A stretch of DNA of 64,000 nucleotides from Actinoplanes sp. NBC_00393 (GTDB taxonomy: Bacteria > Actinomycetota > Actinomycetes > Mycobacteriales > Micromonosporaceae): positions 7,520,501 to 7,584,500 of the forward strand of contig NZ_CP107942.1 in NCBI RefSeq assembly GCF_036053395.1, given 5' to 3'. Of the stretch, positions 62,446 to 64,000 are shown piece after piece. The notes under the pieces were generated by a model. That model saw only the letters and a list, made by a program, of their open reading frames with translations, searched no databases and was not told the origin of the DNA. Made by a program: the position numbers and the translations under genes. Numbering within the stretch: position 1 is the stretch's first letter; each line of letters starts with the position of its first letter.

Positions 62446-64000
62446 GTGCGGAAGATATTGATCGCCAACCGTGGCGAGATCGCCCTTCGGGTGATCCGGG
62501 CCTGCAAAGACGCCGGCCTCACGAGCGTTGCCGTCTACGCCGACAGCGACCGCGACGCGCTGCACGCGCGGCAGGCCGACGAGGCCTTTGCGCTGGACGG
62601 CGAGACCGCCGCCGACACCTACCTGCGCATCGACAAGCTGCTCGACATCGCAGCGCGCAGCGGGGCGGACGCGGTGCATCCCGGCTACGGCTTCCTCTCC
62701 GAGAACGCCGAGTTCGCGCAGGCCGTACTCGACAAGAATTTGATCTGGATCGGGCCGAGCCCACAGGCGATCCGCGACCTGGGCGACAAGGTCACCGCAC
62801 GGCACATCGCGCAGCGGGCGGGCGCGCCGCTCGTACCCGGCACTTCTGAACCGGTTGCGGAGGCAACCGAGATCGTCGCGTTCGCCGAGCAGCACGGCCT
62901 GCCGGTGGCGATCAAGGCCGCCTTCGGCGGCGGAGGCCGAGGGCTGAAGGTGGCCCGCACGGCCGAGGAGATCCCGGCCCTGTTCGAGAGCGCGACCCGG
63001 GAGGCGGTGGCCGCGTTCGGGCGCGGCGAGTGCTTCGTCGAGCGCTACCTGGACCGGCCGCGGCACGTGGAGGCCCAGGTCCTGGCGGACACGCACGGCA
63101 ACGTCGTGGTGGTCGGCACCCGGGACTGCTCGTTGCAGCGCCGCCATCAGAAGCTGGTGGAGGAGGCGCCCGCGCCGTTCCTCAGCGACGAGCAGCGGGC
63201 GAAGATCCATGAGAGCGCGAAGGCGATCTGCCGCGAGGCGGGGTATCACGGGGCCGGCACCGTGGAGTATCTGGTCGGCCAGGACGGGACGATCTCGTTC
63301 CTCGAGGTCAACACGCGCCTGCAGGTGGAGCACCCGGTCAGCGAGGAGACCACCGGCATCGACCTGGTGCGGGAGCAGTTCCGGATCGCCGCCGGGGAGG
63401 TGCTGGCGTTCACCTCGGACCCGGCTCCGCGCGGGCACGCGATCGAGTTCCGGATCAACGGCGAGGACGCCGGGCGCAACTTCCTGCCGGCGCCGGGCCG
63501 GGTCACCGAGCTGACCTGGCCGTCCGGGCCGGGCGTGCGGGTCGACTCGGGTGTCGAGACGGGCAGCGTGATCGGCGGCAACTTCGACTCGATGCTGGCG
63601 AAGATCATCGTGACCGGCGCGACCCGGGCCGAGGCTCTGGAACGCTCCCGCCGGGTGCTCGACGAGACGGTGATCGAGGGCATCGCCACGGTTCTGCCGT
63701 TCCACCGGGCGGTGGTCCGCGACGAGGCGTTCACCGGCGAGCCGTTCACGGTGCACACCCGCTGGATCGAGACCGAGTGGGCCGGTGGGGTGCCGCCGTT
63801 CGCCGCCCCGGCTGCGCCGGAGGGCGAACCCACCGAGCGCGAGACCGTGGTGGTCGAGGTCGGCGGGCGGCGCATCGAGGTGCGCCTTCCCAAGACCCTG
63901 TTTTCCGGTACGCCGGCAAGCACCCCCAAACGCAGCACGAGCCGCTCGCGAGGCGGGTCGGGGGCCACGGCCGCGGTCTCCGGCAACGGGCTCACCGCGC
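62446..64000 (+). CDS. Acyl-CoA carboxylase alpha subunit, biotin carboxylase domain (3' end cut by window)
   Basis: First 518 codons from GTG 62446: [70 protein letters not shown] (ATP loop), [35 protein letters not shown] and [16 protein letters not shown]. This is AccA3-like: biotin carboxylase, then linker; the BCCP domain with its biotinyl lysine (MKM) lies beyond the window. It carboxylates biotin with bicarbonate and ATP for acetyl/propionyl-CoA carboxylation. The linker after about 460 is Pro/Ser/Arg-rich. Confidence 0.95.
   Translation, partial: MRKILIANRGEIALRVIRACKDAGLTSVAVYADSDRDALHARQADEAFALDGETAADTYLRIDKLLDIAARSGADAVHPGYGFLSENAEFAQAVLDKNLIWIGPSPQAIRDLGDKVTARHIAQRAGAPLVPGTSEPVAEATEIVAFAEQHGLPVAIKAAFGGGGRGLKVARTAEEIPALFESATREAVAAFGRGECFVERYLDRPRHVEAQVLADTHGNVVVVGTRDCSLQRRHQKLVEEAPAPFLSDEQRAKIHESAKAICREAGYHGAGTVEYLVGQDGTISFLEVNTRLQVEHPVSEETTGIDLVREQFRIAAGEVLAFTSDPAPRGHAIEFRINGEDAGRNFLPAPGRVTELTWPSGPGVRVDSGVETGSVIGGNFDSMLAKIIVTGATRAEALERSRRVLDETVIEGIATVLPFHRAVVRDEAFTGEPFTVHTRWIETEWAGGVPPFAAPAAPEGEPTERETVVVEVGGRRIEVRLPKTLFSGTPASTPKRSTSRSRGGSGATAAVSGNGLTA

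Overview
The window is very GC-rich (roughly 70-73% by eye), densely packed, uses many GTG starts and many 4-bp ATGA/GTGA gene overlaps. Together with actinobacterial hallmark genes (multi-subunit acyl-CoA carboxylase with a separate epsilon subunit, PIN-PhoH protein, DUF4245, GTP-dependent PEP carboxykinase, class II GlpX, type VII secretion proteins) this points to an actinomycete chromosome, most likely Micromonosporaceae (Actinoplanes-like). The family assignment is inference; no rRNA or tRNA is present to confirm it, and I saw no insertion sequence, integrase or CRISPR array.

Layout. 1-2.3 kb: 3'-truncated large LuxR-type ATPase regulator. 2.3-8.2 kb: FEN-type exonuclease, then an ADH-ALDH-TetR operon divergent from an acyl-CoA ligase, which looks like a fatty alcohol/aldehyde degradation unit. 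8.2-18.4 kb: short accessory genes: MutT-like Nudix, degenerate pterin-dehydratase fold, PH-domain proteins, peptidase E, nucleotidyltransferase, secreted G5 protein, MarR, PAP2, a phage-type peptidoglycan hydrolase, GNAT/TetR divergent pair, VapBC. 18.5-34 kb: conserved housekeeping genes: ychF, an AlkA/Ada fusion and ogt (alkylation repair), an archaeal-type valS, rmuC, ispH, xseAB, glpX. 34-43 kb: rhomboid, S1 protease, secreted transglycosylase, PIN-PhoH, otsB, Z-prenyl transferase, a geranylgeranyl-reductase-type flavoprotein, pckG. 43-50 kb: ECF sigma factor with two tandem GtrA proteins, PH protein, birA, a repeat-rich membrane protein, carboxyltransferase beta subunit. 50-58 kb: two M50-like membrane proteases, a Ser/Thr kinase, accE, and a compact lower-GC type VII secretion satellite (WXG-like protein, PPE/EspB-like protein, mycosin). 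58-64 kb: Maf, ArsR-AHSA1 fusion, ABC exporter with PadR, and biotin carboxylase running off the end.

Functional links. birA (45.5 kb), carboxyltransferase beta (48.4 kb), epsilon (54.8 kb) and the biotin carboxylase alpha subunit (62.4 kb) are parts of one acyl-CoA carboxylase system dispersed over 19 kb. glpX and pckG are both gluconeogenic. The alkylation-repair pair is preceded by a striking twin palindrome that carries both divergent promoters, and two perfect DnaA boxes lie in front of ogt.

Unusual structure. Four perfect DnaA-box nonamers (TTGTCCACA) occur in intergenic DNA. Two independent twin-palindrome operators share the plan 5-6 bp arm, N4, arm. There is a near-consensus CRP site 180 bp upstream of the transglycosylase. 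Several minisatellites are present, two of which have a gene's stop codon inside a repeat unit (xseB and the 46.6 kb membrane protein gene). Several starts appear leaderless, with a -10 element seven bases before the start codon.
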